Assembly: GCA_964036045.1 (NCBI GenBank)
Contig: OZ038386.1
Coordinates: 13,431,613-13,495,612 of the forward strand
Direction: 5' to 3'
Source: Eutreptiella sp. 'Long Island Sound 2002'
Lineage: Eukaryota > Euglenozoa > Euglenophyceae > Eutreptiales > Eutreptiaceae
DNA length: 64,000 bases
Shown one piece after another: positions 10,790 to 21,368 of this stretch. The position numbers and the translations under genes were made by a program. Numbering within the stretch: position 1 is the first letter of the stretch; each line of letters opens with the position of its first letter. Below the pieces are notes generated by a model, which worked only from the letters and a program-made list of their open reading frames with translations, did not search any database and had not been told where the DNA came from.

Positions 10790-12112
10790 TTTGGCTACCT
10801 CATCGGACACTGACGCAGACATGCAGCAGCACCTGCAGCAGCAAGTCGCTTCCTCGGAGGCACTGTTCGATGCAAATCTTCAAAAACTCGAGGTCGCTGC
10901 CCCGCTCCCATCGGCCTTTCCCAGTTCCTGTTTTGCCCCTCTAGCTGATTCCGAAACTGTGGCCAGATCAACCGGGCGCGACGAAAGCAGGTGGAACGTA
11001 AAAACACATAAATTGAGCATCCCCAGTCCCCTCCTCCCGCCAACAACCGGGGAGTCTGCATATTGCGCACATTGTATTGTGTCTTTAGCACTTCGTATGG
11101 GCAGCAAAACTGCCATGCATCAAAGGAGTGGTGCACCACGTCCATGTGGTCAGCAAAAAGATGTTCATGGCAGCGCTGGTGAACCAAGGTTGGGTACGAA
11201 TCGGTGGGCAAGGCATTCTAGGCTGATATGTTCGTTTCACCAGCTTGTATTTGTCGCCACAATTGCTTGACATGCTGTTGCATACTGAGAGCCCAAATGA
11301 GATGCCGCAATCCACACTGCACATCACCACCAAGAGCACCACTTCTGTTCATGTCCTGCTTGCGATGGAAGGGTATTTTGAGAACAACATTTGCGGCAGG
11401 GAGGCTCTATTTTGGAACAATCGGACTGTGCTCGTTTACCTGGTTTGTTGCTTGACCCCAAATTTATGCAGCTAGAATGCGGCCCCAAATTTGTGCAGCT
11501 AGGACCAACTCCTGTTGTGCGGTGCGGGAAAGGACCTCAGCGGTCTTTCCAGTGAGTGCAAAAGCATTGGAAAATACAAGCCCGCGAGAGTCCCGAAATG
11601 AATTCAGCCCTCGCTCGCTGAAACATGCAGGAGACGACTCAGTTGCTGGGGTTCCCTTTTCGATGGTCAAATGCTCCCATCACCGCGGTCCAGCATGCCA
11701 ACGCACTAAGATGCATCCATTTCCAATGTGCAGGGAGCAATCCTCACGTGCTGGTGTTGGATGCTACTTTGTGCATTTCAGGGAGCATCCGACAGGGAAC
11801 ACCTTGTGCAGCCGAGACACGGCGAAAAACAACGCATCCGGCAGGATTCGAACCTGCGCGTGCACAACACAGTGGATTTCAAGTCCACCCCCGTAACCAC
11901 TTGGGTACGAATGCTGCTGATAGTCTGGCGCCGAATTGCCTGTTCAAACTACGAATGTACTTCGTGCTGTGCAGGCGCTCGCGGACGAGACATACAACTC
12001 CAGTCAAAGGCTCCGGGCGCAAGAAGCCCGCGTCCAGCAATTGCGGAAGCAGTTAGCGCAGCGCAAGCAGCGTGTGGCGAAGTTTCAGCACGTTCAAAAC
12101 CATTTGCAGCAA
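10790..12112 (+). CDS. Multi-exon coiled-coil gene, structure unresolved
   Basis: At least four plus-strand segments look coding and have splice signals. 10790-10892 (GTGTTGCAG|T..GAG|GTC) encodes DADMQQHLQQQVASSEALFD and a helix. 11089-11188 (CTTTAG|CAC..CAAG|GTT) encodes HFVWAAKLPCIKGVVHHVHV then VSKKMFMAALVNQ. About 11240-11475 encodes QLLDMLLHTESPNEMPQSTL through GREALFWNNRTVLVYLV. 11975-12112 (GTGCAG|GCG..CAA|GTATTC) encodes SSQRLRAQEARVQQLRKQLA, a clear heptad coiled coil. Phases between the second and third segments do not fit with the simplest sites, so an exon or site is missing. No family was recognised. A scaffold or cytoskeletal role is possible from the coiled coils only. Confidence 0.45.
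11834..11914 (-). tRNA. tRNA-Ser(UGA)
   Basis: An 81-nt cloverleaf on the minus strand. The acceptor GCATTCG pairs with CGGATGC (one T-G and one C-G among otherwise standard pairs). The D-arm is CCC-AAGTGGTTAC-GGG. The anticodon arm is GTGGA-CTTGAAA-TCCAC with anticodon TGA. It has a long variable arm typical of tRNA-Ser, and a T-arm GCAGG-TTCGAAT-CCTGC. No CCA is encoded and there is no intron, as usual for a eukaryotic nuclear tRNA-Ser. It reads UCN codons. It sits antisense, between two candidate exons of the coiled-coil gene. Confidence 0.95.
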
Positions 12113-14743
12113 GTATTCCATTCTCCCAGCCTCCCGCGTGCCCTTGGAATCGCCAGCCGTCGTCGGTCATTCCCAAGTACTGGTGGTTGATCCTCAGTCG
12201 TCATTGGTGATTGGTGGCGTTGTTGCTGATGTGCTATGAGCCTGAGAGGTGGAGAGGGTAGGGGCCCGGCGCCCAAGAGCCCACGTTCATAGTGCCAAAT
12301 GAATGAGTTGAGGGGTGTGACAGCCGTGGGCACTTAGCCAGCGGCGGTTGTTGGCCACTCAACCAAATTTACCCAGTACCTGCCAGGCCTGGGTAGGCAC
12401 ATGCGAAGGGGGCGGACGTGGGGGGCTTTCTGTGAAGCCCCCTGAACGCACCCGGCTTCGAAGGGAGCTTAATTGACAGGGACCCCAAACCCATCTGGGA
12501 TATTTGGACACTTAAAGTGAGAGACCTCCAAAAGCCATGTGAAGGAATACAACTGGTCAGCCAGTCTTTCAAACACAGAGCCTTTTTTTCTCTCCCCCAC
12601 TACCGCACTACACAGGAGTGCCGTCCCTCAGACATCACCCTCATTAGACCGCCTGCCCCAACCATCCTTGCCGCTTTCCTAGTGGTCGTGGGTCCGGGTC
12701 ACCACCCCCCTGCCGGCACCACGACCCCACAAAGGTCTCTCATTCCCCTGGGCATGAAGTCTGAGGGTGCTGCGTGCAATACAACCCGTAGGGGAGGGGG
12801 GTTTCCTCGAATCCACTCACCCGCTAGGACCCCAGCCGCCTATCCATGCTTTCCCCAAGGGGGGGTCCACATAGGCAACCGATACATAAGCAGAGCATGA
12901 GTACAGATGCAGTTTCAGGTCAGGTCAACGGACAGTGTGGGCAGAGGTTTTGGCATGCTGACGTCGCTTGACAAAGCCATCCACCGGCCTCTAAGTGGAA
13001 TTGATTCACCCGGGCGCAGTTTGCTGTCATGCAGTTGTGTTTTGTCGACATCAGCTTTAGGGGTGCTTCAAAATTGAAAATTGCACCCCTATTTTGGGCT
13101 TTTGCACACATATCAGGTGCTTGCTTTCCAATGGCAATGACCTGCCCAACCCCGTACACATGTACGTTGATTTTGTATTCAAAGTTGCGAAATGTACTTT
13201 GAATTTCATGTGTAATGGAAAAAGAACGCGTTGCACCCAACAAACGCATCTTTCTGCACGAAGGCACATATATACACATGTGTTCATTGGAGCAATTCTT
13301 GGACACATGAGTCTTCCCAACCCAAGCAAGAAACATCTCAAGTTTGTGGAAAACTTCCGTCTCATACGATGTTGGATCTTTGTGAAATTTGTTGGCTGGG
13401 ATGGTTGTTGGTTGTTTTCATACAAGAATTTAAAGCCACTTTTGTTGGAAAGGTGCGATGGAATCTTGTAAGCGCTAAAATATTTCTATTTTGTGGAGCA
13501 TTTTTGGTTGTGGCACTTTTGGAGAATGTGTTTTTATTTGCTTTCTTACTTCTTTGTATTGCGTAGAAACATTCTTACCTTTTGGTTTATGATGTTTTTC
13601 GTTGAAAATCTAATCATAGTCACAATGATTCATCCGAGGAACATGTGTCAACCACTGCGGCTACGAAGGTGATTGCAAAGAATTTGTCTCCTCCCAAGAA
13701 GTGGTTCGTTCACATCTCACGAATCCCCGGATCTCGAAACCCCTTTCTTCTTACGACAATGCAATTTATGGGCAGTTGTGTTTTTCCATCAGATTTTGGA
13801 AACATCCTTAGTCATATGCTCATGGAAGCATTACTGGCCACACCAATTTGCAATCCTTGCGGGGTTTCCAAGCAAGTATCCTTTCGGCACGCATCCCAAA
13901 ACCTTGGTGGCGGTATCACCAACACTTTGGGGCACATATACCCCCATCAATAATCCAGGTTAAACTTCCAAGCACTTTTCAACCCCATGGCACCACAAAA
14001 CCTTGCTTGCCATATCCTGAGCACTTTATGGCAAGTACATCCCGATTCCAACATTCAAGTGTGCACATGGGGCAGTCCATGTGTAGAGATTAAAGACTGC
14101 CTCTATGGTGCACGGGTAAATGGGTGAGGTGCACTTGCAAACGCAGTGGCAGTTGGTGTAAAACAGGGGGGGGGGGGATTTATTTTTTTTATTTTGATAC
14201 CGGATGGGATATTTTTTTCAGGGGGGGGGGGTACGAAGAAAATTGTCCGACACAAAAAAAATTTTCTTCCCATGTTACACATACCACACATAATCATGGT
14301 GTTCCCACTGCATAACATGCTTTTGGCACCGGTTGGCATTCCTATGATTGGCTATTTGGGGTACTAGCCCATCTCCAACATGCCATTTACAACATTCTTC
14401 GCTCTTCGGGCACAGATTCTCACATTGTCCACCATCAGGCAGCATCCATAAAGGCCGATTGGGTACTGTGTAGTACGCCCACACAAAGGCTGGTGACTTA
14501 TTGTGTCGGAAATCGGGCGTTTGGCAATGAACCATCCTTCTGATCTGCCGAACCCCGTCTCAAGCTATTGAGGGGGTACTCCACATAACAATCAGTTACT
14601 TGTTGCTTCCTGCACTGCTCGCTGAGTTTCATGTACCTGCCCCCCCCCCCCCCACACACCATCACCAGCACCCCCTTGCTCCCTTTCCAATTATTGACAG
14701 GTTTTTGGGGGGGGGGTACGGGTGGGGGGGCACTAACGCATAG
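12113..14743. other. About 2.6 kb without a confident gene
   Basis: Contains several G/C homopolymer tracts (about 14165, 14222, 14641, 14707) and AT-rich stretches (13350-13650). No conserved motif was seen in any frame. Confidence 0.4.
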
Positions 14744-15314
14744 ATGGCGCCCGCCGCAACCAGCACAGCCCTGGTACACCAACCACTGGGCTCCGTGAAC
14801 ACGGAAACAAAACCAGCTGGAGCACAGGCCGCAGCGGCCGCCATAACGCAGCGACCCGACGCAGCATGTGAAGGGAAGAAGAGTGACTGTCCAGAGCCCC
14901 GTAAAGAAACAGCAACCCGACGGAATGTCACACAGGGAGGGGGGGGGGCGGGGGTTCATTGGGGACGAGTCAGATGGTGTGTGGTCCACGACCAGCCCCC
15001 AGACCCCAGACACTGCCGTCCCCATGGCTATGTCCTTTGCAGAAGATGCGACAGAAGGAAGAGGCATCAGCAGCAACAGTGCAGGTGTGTGTTCGTGCCC
15101 ATTTACGCGGGACCCCGGTCGCGAGGCCCGCCGCCCCACCCTACCTCCAAAGTATCGGTTGACAAATCAGGGTGGAGGTGATGATGACAGGAGTTGGCAG
15201 CGTTTGAGAAGCCACGGCACCCCGCAATCATCCCCATCGGTCGACCCCTTCGCAAGCAAGCACCCAGCAAACAGCATGGCCGACCACGAACGACAAACCA
15301 TCAATATGCTCAAA
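14744..15314 (+). CDS. Candidate exons of a low-complexity hypothetical protein
   Basis: A first frame from ATG 14744 reads MAPAATSTALVHQPLGSVNT and an Ala-rich stretch. In another frame a segment from about 14973 runs unbroken to 15314 and ends at an excellent donor, AAA|GTACGT. It includes SDGVWSTTSPQTPDTAVPMA, AEDATEGRGISSNSA and HERQTINMLK. A join from C|GTAAAG (near 14900) to CAG|AT (14971) would keep phase. Composition is Ser/Thr/Pro/Ala-rich and disordered. No domain was recognised. It may belong to one long plus-strand gene continuing to 18701. Confidence 0.4.
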
Positions 15315-15635
15315 GTACGTGGCCGAAGAAGATTCTTCCGGCGCCGCTGGCGCCAACGGCGTTTAGCAGCGTACCTTCAGTCGAGGATATTCGCTTTTGA
15401 AAAGGTGGGGGGGGGGTGCGGAAGGGGGGCGGTTGCGTTCAAGGAGACGGCCCAGCCGCCGCATAGTGGTCCCGTAGAGACCCGCGGGGCCCGAACCCCC
15501 TGGAACAGGGCGCTCACCTGATGCCGTAAGTGCACTGGGACGGCCCCACTTCCCCAATCTTGACGGCACCATGACGGCCAAAGGTCCCGTCCATTCCTCT
15601 CGATGGCCGGGAGGTGACTGGACGCCACGTTTCAG

Positions 15636-15982
15636 AAAGAGTGCGATCGGGTCCGGGAAAACCATCATTTGCCGGGATCTAGTGAAATGGTTTTCGACCC
15701 AACAATTGTTCTGTGGTGATTTAGCAATCACGGGTATCCCTCTTCCCCCCCGTTTTGGGGGGTTGCAGTGACTCCGAACCCCCTTCCAGCCCCCGGCAGT
15801 TGACAGCCCAACTCCCCCCTGGGGTATGGGGGAATGCCCCTCTTTGCAGCATCACCAAATAACCAACCGAAGTTTTGTACATCAGCTCAAATGCTCGCGC
15901 GGCTGCGCAGTCGTCTTCGTCAGAGAACGGCACGGACACAATTTTCCCAGAAAATGTTTTTGCAGCAAACCCTTCACTAATT
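15636..15982 (+). CDS. Further candidate plus-strand exons (15636-15714, about 15874-15982)
   Basis: An acceptor ACGTTTCAG|AAA gives KECDRVRENHHLPGSSEMVF then DPTIVLW, in phase with the donor at 15314. A second stretch reads VLYISSNARAAAQSSSSENG then TDTIFPENVFAANPSLI, up to a donor ATTG|GTAGGC. The phase between these two is not resolved. The opposite strand of the second stretch is also open and protein-like (VSVPFSDEDDCAAARAFELM), so strand is not certain. Confidence 0.3.
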
Positions 15983-17126
15983 GGTAGGCAAACGGGGGCT
16001 GCTCTGCAACGGTCGTCCCGCTGATTCCGAGAGTACAATCATTTTTGGAGTCTGGGGTGTTTTGTGTCGAGCACCCCCCCCCCTCCGACTCGTCTCCCGT
16101 ACATGTCCGCGGGTGATTCAGGTCTGGAACCAGATTCCTGACGACTCCGAATGCGCCGGTGGGGGGCTGCACAACACCGTGTTGTCCTGGAGCTGAAGAG
16201 GGTCCGGTCAATGCAGGCCCTTTGGGGGAGGGGGTCCGGCCAGGGGCCTCAACCTCCGCATTGCCCCCCCCAGCCCAGGGGTTTGCTTGAAGGGGAGGGC
16301 GCTCTGGGGGCCAACTCAGAGCAGGTACAAAGCGGTTGGGGCGCACTGTAAAATCGGTTGGGGGGGCAGTCATTGGCGGTTGGAAAAGCGGGGGGTTGGT
16401 ATTGGGGTTGTGGACGTGCCTTTGGGTAGAGTTGTAGGAGGAGCGTTGGGAGGGGAGGGGGGTGCCCCCCCCCCCCCCTCAAGCAAAGCCCTTCCCCAGC
16501 CCCAACGGCCGCAGTTGAAAATCGCCCAAGGCCGGATTCCAGTGGAAGGGGGAGGACGGAGCATGTTCAGCGCCTGTGGCCCTCGGAGTGCCTGTTGCCG
16601 TTCTGTTGCCGCCCTTTGTACGACGACGTCATCCTGCTTGTGTTGGCAGGGACCAGCGTGTGACGGCGGTGTGACCAAGGCAGAGAGCACCGACGGTATG
16701 CCCCTCCCGCATCTCCCATGCAATTTTCTGTTCGGGAACAGGATCACACGCACAGTGCCCTCGGTGACCATGCAACCCTTGAAGCCACCATCCTCCACGA
16801 CCCTCTCCAATCCCCAAGATTTCTCAAGGCCCCAGAGTTTTGCTTAACAACTCAGCATCTCCTGGGGGTTGGGGGGGTTGCGGTAACACCCCCTCCCCCC
16901 CTCCCCTTCGGACCCCACCTCCCCCACCTTAAGTGATTAGGCCGAGTTATCCATCGGGGAACAATGACGGTCAGGGATGGCAATAAGAAGCGCGTCTGGA
17001 GATGGGACATGGGAGTGGGTTCGGGCCTTAGTTCCCTGTCTGCCCTGTCCTGCCCCCCCCGCCCTGTACGCGCAGCACCTTGTGCAACTGCAGTAGTATG
17101 GCATTTTTTGGTATACTGGCACTAGG
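15983..17126. other. Possible small exons, otherwise noncoding, rich in C/G tracts
   Basis: Short plus-strand stretches bounded by AG/GT occur at 16120-16156 (VWNQIPDDSECA) and 16652-16696 (ACDGGVTKAESTD). On the minus strand about 16840-16720 reads GLEKSWGLERVVEDGGFKGC then MVTEGTVRVILFPNRKLHG, which looks coding and is the most protein-like piece. None could be joined into a gene. Homopolymer C/G runs of 8-14 are frequent. Confidence 0.3.
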
Positions 17127-17607
17127 GAGTTTCAGTCAGTTTTATTGTCACCCGTTCAGAAAAGGGCAGTTTCAGTCAGTTTTATTGTCACCCGTTCAGA
17201 AAAGGGCAGTTTCAGTCAGTTTTATTGTCACCCGTTCAGAAAAGTCAGTTTCAGTCAGTTTTATTGTCACCCGTTCAGAAAAAGGCAGTTTCAGTCAGTT
17301 TTATTGTCACCCGTTCAGAAAAAGGCAGTTTCAGACGGTTTTATTGTCACCCGTTCAGAAAAAGGCAGTTTCAGTCGGTTTTATTGTCACCCGTTCAGAA
17401 AAAGGCAGTTTCAGTCGGTTTTATTGTCACCCGTTCAGAAAAGGGCAGTTTCAGTCAGTTTTATTGTCACCCGTTCAGAAAAAGGCAGTTTCAGTCGGTT
17501 TTATTGTCACCCGTTCAGAAAAAGGCAGTTTCAGTCGGTTTTATTGTCACCCGTTCAGAAAAAGGCAGTTTCAGTCAGTTTTATTGTCACCCGTTCAGAA
17601 AAAGGCC
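17127..17607 (+). repeat. 40-bp tandem repeat, 12 copies
   Basis: The unit is about AGTTTCAGTCAGTTTTATTG then TCACCCGTTCAGAAAAGGGC. Copies differ mainly at TCAGTCAG/TCAGTCGG/TCAGACGG and at G/A after the A run. All three plus frames are open because the unit has no stops in phase. There are no spacers, so it is not a CRISPR array. It abuts the proline-rich gene on its 5' side. Confidence 0.9.
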
Positions 17608-17831
17608 TCACAAAAGCTCACGGTCCCCTGGGGGGGGGGGGTTCCCCCGACAGCCCCCCCTCTGCCCCCCCTTGGACCGCTCCCCCCTTAAGCAAAACTC
17701 TGCATGGCCCTCCCACAGCCTCTGCACCCGCATCCCACCCTCTCCAACCCCAACGTCACACAGTCCTCAACACCCATCGACGGCATACTGCAACCCCGTG
17801 TGCACACCCTCCTCGGAAATTCTCAGGCCAA

Positions 17832-17980
17832 ATGCCCCGGCGGGCATCAAAGTCGGATCAGCTGTGGCCGCTTGAAGACGTGAAGGAGCTGACAGAGCAA
17901 CTCTTGCGTGAGGAGCAGCAGCAGCAGGAGCTCCAGCTTCGGCTTCAAGCGCAACTCCAGGCCCAGCAGCCGCCACCGCC

Positions 17981-18021
<41 letters not shown>

Positions 18022-18701
18022 GTGCACATGCAGCCGGACTGGCTGCAGCATCAGATCCAGTGCCGGTTCTGCCACAGCCCGACGAGACAACCCCAGTGCC
18101 CTTGCAGCCGCAAGATGACCAGCCGGTACTGCAGGCGTCCCCAGAAGGAGGGCCACCCGTCATTCCCCCGCGGCCGGACGTTAGGCCGGCGGTGCCCCCC
18201 CCCATCCCGGCAGAAGGGTCACCGGTCCCGCCCCCCATTCCCGACGGCAGAGTGGCGGCGCCGCCACCAGCGCCGGCGGGCGCAGCGCCGCCCTCAGCAC
18301 CGGACGCGAAGCCCGCCGCGGCACCGCCGCCAGCGGAAGGGAGGGTGGGGGTGCCGGCATCACTGTCCGAGAGGCGCCTCTCGGTGCCGCCCCCCATCCC
18401 GGAAGGGAGGCCGGGACCGCCAGCGCCGGAGGGCCCGCCGCTGACGCCCCCAGCCCTCCCGAAGGGCGTGCCCGCAGTGGCCCCACCCCTCCCGGAAGGC
18501 GGTAGGCCGACGGTGCCGCCCCCCATCCCCGAAAGGAGACCATCAGCCCCCATCTCCGAGGGCGGCGACCTGCTGGATCTGTCCCCAGAGCCGCCTCAGG
18601 CCACGGTGGCTGTGGAGCAGCGTTCTGAGCAGGTGTCGTTGCCCTGCTCCCCGTACGGAGGGTCCTTTCGGAGTTTTTCCCTCTTTTTTTTTTTCGTGTG
18701 A
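17832..18701 (+). CDS. PolyQ / proline-rich low-complexity protein
   Basis: 289 codons from ATG 17832 (MPRRASKSDQLWPLEDVKEL) to a stop at 18701. An N-terminal helix TEQLLREEQQQQELQLRLQA runs into a (CAG)n-encoded Gln tract. About 180 residues of proline-rich repeats follow, with recurring PPPIPE/PPPIPA/APPPAP motifs. An acidic end DLLDLSPEPPQ precedes a possible donor (GAGCAG|GTGTCG, about 18630), so the last ~20 codons may be intron. The PPPIP blocks resemble SH3/WW/profilin-binding linkers of formin- or WASP-type proteins, but no actin-binding domain is visible. The frame also runs upstream through the 40-bp array; an acceptor TTCTCAG|GCC at 17826 suggests the coding part starts near here. 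(CAG)n length is probably variable. Confidence 0.5.
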
Positions 18702-19938
18702 GCGCCTGCTCCCCCCCGCGGGTTGTGCACCGTCGGGTTGACCGCCGACCGCTGTCGGTTCATCAGCCGCTGCAATTACCCGCCAACCGCCGTTGATTTG
18801 GCAGCCAGTTTCGTGGCCGCAAATGCCAGAGGCGGTCACACCACCTGAAAGCAAAGGGCGTTCTTGTTGGGAAACCAGCGGCAATGGAGTTGGGGGGTCG
18901 GTTGGCGGTTGACAGCCGACGACAGTTGGCCGTCAAACATTTGAATTTCGCGTGTGACGCAAGTCCAGCATTTGTTTGTTGGATTGCTCTGGATTTGGGC
19001 CGCCGCCGAGCACTGGTGCAATCGAAGAGGAGTGAGGCAGGACGGTGTACAAGTGGACACGGGGGAAAGAGGGACAAATAGGAGAAACTGCGCGCCTTCA
19101 AGGATTGCTCGTCCTCACCCTCGCCGTCCTGGTGATCTAGGACGTGACACCAGGGAGCGGAAGGCCGGGGGATATGGATTATTGAAGATGCAGACTGGGA
19201 AGAAGTGCAGAAAGAGAAATGAGAAGTTTTGTACAAGTACAGTACAAGTACAATTATCCAGTACAATTATCAAGCAAGACACGAAACTGATTTTTCCACC
19301 ACACCGTTTGACAACGGAACCATTGTTTTTCCATATCCATATTCACATCCTGTGAGCTTGTCATGTCGCTTGCTGTGTGATCGAAGTACCCTGTTTCAAA
19401 CCCCACGCAGGACAAGAGAAACGCTAGTTGTGTAAGGGACCTGCCGCCCGGAGACCGTACCCTTTATCCTTGCCCCCAGCATGCGTTTGCCTGAATGCTT
19501 ATGTGTGCGAGTGCCAGGGTTGGTACCCAGCGCCGACACTGTCATGTTGCTCCTTTTTAGATGGTCCTCCCTGGCACTCCTGCAGCACAATCCCAGACGC
19601 CCGTGGATCTGGACGCCATGTTTGGTCCCAGTGACCTCTCACTCTCTAACCCCAACCCCAACCAATGAAAGCTGCCGCACGGGACTGTAGTTCGTGCGTC
19701 TGCTGCGACGAATTTTTTCATCCGAATCTTACCTGCAGTTTGTCGACATTTCTGGTTGTATAATCTGCTGCCGTCACATCCTCAGGTGTGACCATGGCAG
19801 TGAAAACCCACAAACAGGCCTGTGTTTGAATGGGAGGGAGGCTGGTGGGGGATCTCACAGCCTATTGTGAAGCGGTTACTGGCCGTTGGAACAGCGGTTG
19901 GGTGCGCTGGGGAGGAGGGCACATCCTGTTACAAGAGC
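18702..19938. other. No confident gene
   Basis: Short open frames only. A stretch at about 18815-18910 (PQMPEAVTPPESKGRSCWET) could be a small exon of the preceding gene. Confidence 0.35.
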
Positions 19939-20157
19939 ACCGCACCGCACCGCACCGCACAGCACAGCACAGCACAGCACAGCACAGCACAGCACAGCAC
20001 ATCATGCTAGACCACATTACAGCACAGCACAGCACAGCATGGCACAGCACAGCACACCATACGGCCCACACCACACCACAGCACAGCACAGCACAGCACA
20101 TCACAGTACATCACAGCACAGCACAGCACAGCACAGCACAGCACAGCACAGCACAGT
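19939..20157 (+). repeat. (CACAG/CACCG)n pentanucleotide microsatellite
   Basis: 5-bp periodic GCACC then GCACA units, with interruptions at about 20002-20062. Its reverse complement is the TGTGC family seen again at 36237-38326. Confidence 0.9.
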
Positions 20158-20294
20158 AAAGCAGGAGAACATCAGCCTCCCTCCCCCGTTTCACACAGGC
20201 AATGCCTTGCTTTGAGCAACAGCACGTGTTGGTTCCGTCATTATCTTGAATCCTGGATTTTGGGATTTCGTTTGTTTCATGGATTATGAATCGC

Positions 20295-20322
20295 TGTGTG
20301 TGTGTGTGTGTGTGTGTGTGTG
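20295..20322 (+). repeat. (TG)n microsatellite
   Basis: Uninterrupted TG dinucleotides. Confidence 0.9.
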
Positions 20323-20930
20323 GTGTGATACCCTGAAATTGGGTTGCAATGGCTAAAACTTGTATCGAGATATTGAATTTCGGTTTCATGGTGTTGCCTG
20401 TTTCCTCCCCAAGCACGGGGTGGGGCAGTCCATGACGTCATGAATTGGGGACATGGAGTGCGTGTCTTCTGCCAAAGCTGGACCATCCTTTGCTCTCCCA
20501 ATGCCGACATCAGCACCGGTGAGACTTGGCACATCTGTCTTCTCGCCCCATGATAATTGCCACTCCAGAATGTGATAACCTTCCCTGCCCTAGCCCTGAA
20601 ACCTTAAGATACCCAGGAAGCCACGCCTCCCTTGACCTGAATTTCGCCCCAGTGTGCTTGGTGTGCCTGCCAAGCACGTTGTCGGCCACCCAACCGGCCA
20701 ACACCCAGCCACAGGCGTGTGCGCATGCATGTGCAAGCACATTGTGACCCCCCGCCCCCCAGGTGCAGAGCGTTTACGGTCATGGGAATGGCTGCAGGTG
20801 AAGCCTGCCACACCCCTGGGGCAGTAAACCGTCCCCTTTTAAACGCCGGTGCGTGCTTTAGTTTTGTTGCGTGCTATTTTTTTCTTGCTGGCTTTATTTG
20901 TACCATGTGTGGTTTTGCTGTGTTCTGAAG

Positions 20931-21368
20931 ATGCTCAGTATGGATGCTCTTCTTGATGATGATGATGGTGGTGATGATCATGATGAAGAAGATGATGATG
21001 ATGATGATGATGGTGATGAATGCGTGGTCGATGGTGCCTGGGCAGTGGAAACTGATCCAGGGCAGTCAGATGAAGGTGAGGATGACCCTAATACCTCTGA
21101 AGGTGGTGATTGCACTAATGCTCCTACCAATACTGATAACGTCGTGCTTGATTGTGCTGCTGCTGATGACGTTCTTCCTAGTGCTGAAGTTCATGATGTT
21201 GTTCCTACTGCTGCTGCCCACGATGTCGTTCCTTTGGATCAGGGAGAAACATTATTTGATGGGGAGAAGGAGAACCAATTTCAGCAAGTTCGAAAACATT
21301 TTTGCTTTGATTTCACGCGCAGGATCAGGCTGGGAGGGTGCTGTGTGCTTTCATTTTGCGGCATTTGA
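20931..21368 (+). CDS. Asp-rich hypothetical protein
   Basis: 145 codons from ATG 20931 (MLSMDALLDDDDGGDDHDEE), with a (GAT)n-encoded poly-Asp tract, then a Ser/Thr/Ala/Asp-rich acidic region (HDVVPTAAAHDVV) and a short basic end. An in-frame upstream extension to about 20871 is hydrophobic and less likely coding. Poly-Asp N-termini occur in transposon proteins and in nuclear acidic proteins; no domain follows, so neither can be claimed. The C-terminal part after GEKENQFQQVRKHF may be intron. Confidence 0.3.
   Translation: MLSMDALLDDDDGGDDHDEEDDDDDDDGDECVVDGAWAVETDPGQSDEGEDDPNTSEGGDCTNAPTNTDNVVLDCAAADDVLPSAEVHDVVPTAAAHDVVPLDQGETLFDGEKENQFQQVRKHFCFDFTRRIRLGGCCVLSFCGI

Noticed and set aside
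14498-15139. 213-codon minus-strand ORF
   Set aside because: Opposite strand has better exon structure and donor sites; this is its shadow.
15600-15720. Walker A ATPase (IGSGKT)
   Set aside because: Spacing does not match GxxxxGK[ST] and another frame fits the splice sites better.
17127-17607. CRISPR array
   Set aside because: Units are contiguous with no spacers, and the context is eukaryotic.
20871-20930. Upstream extension of the Asp-rich ORF
   Set aside because: Hydrophobic/aromatic stretch typical of translated UTR; the ATG at 20931 is the better start.
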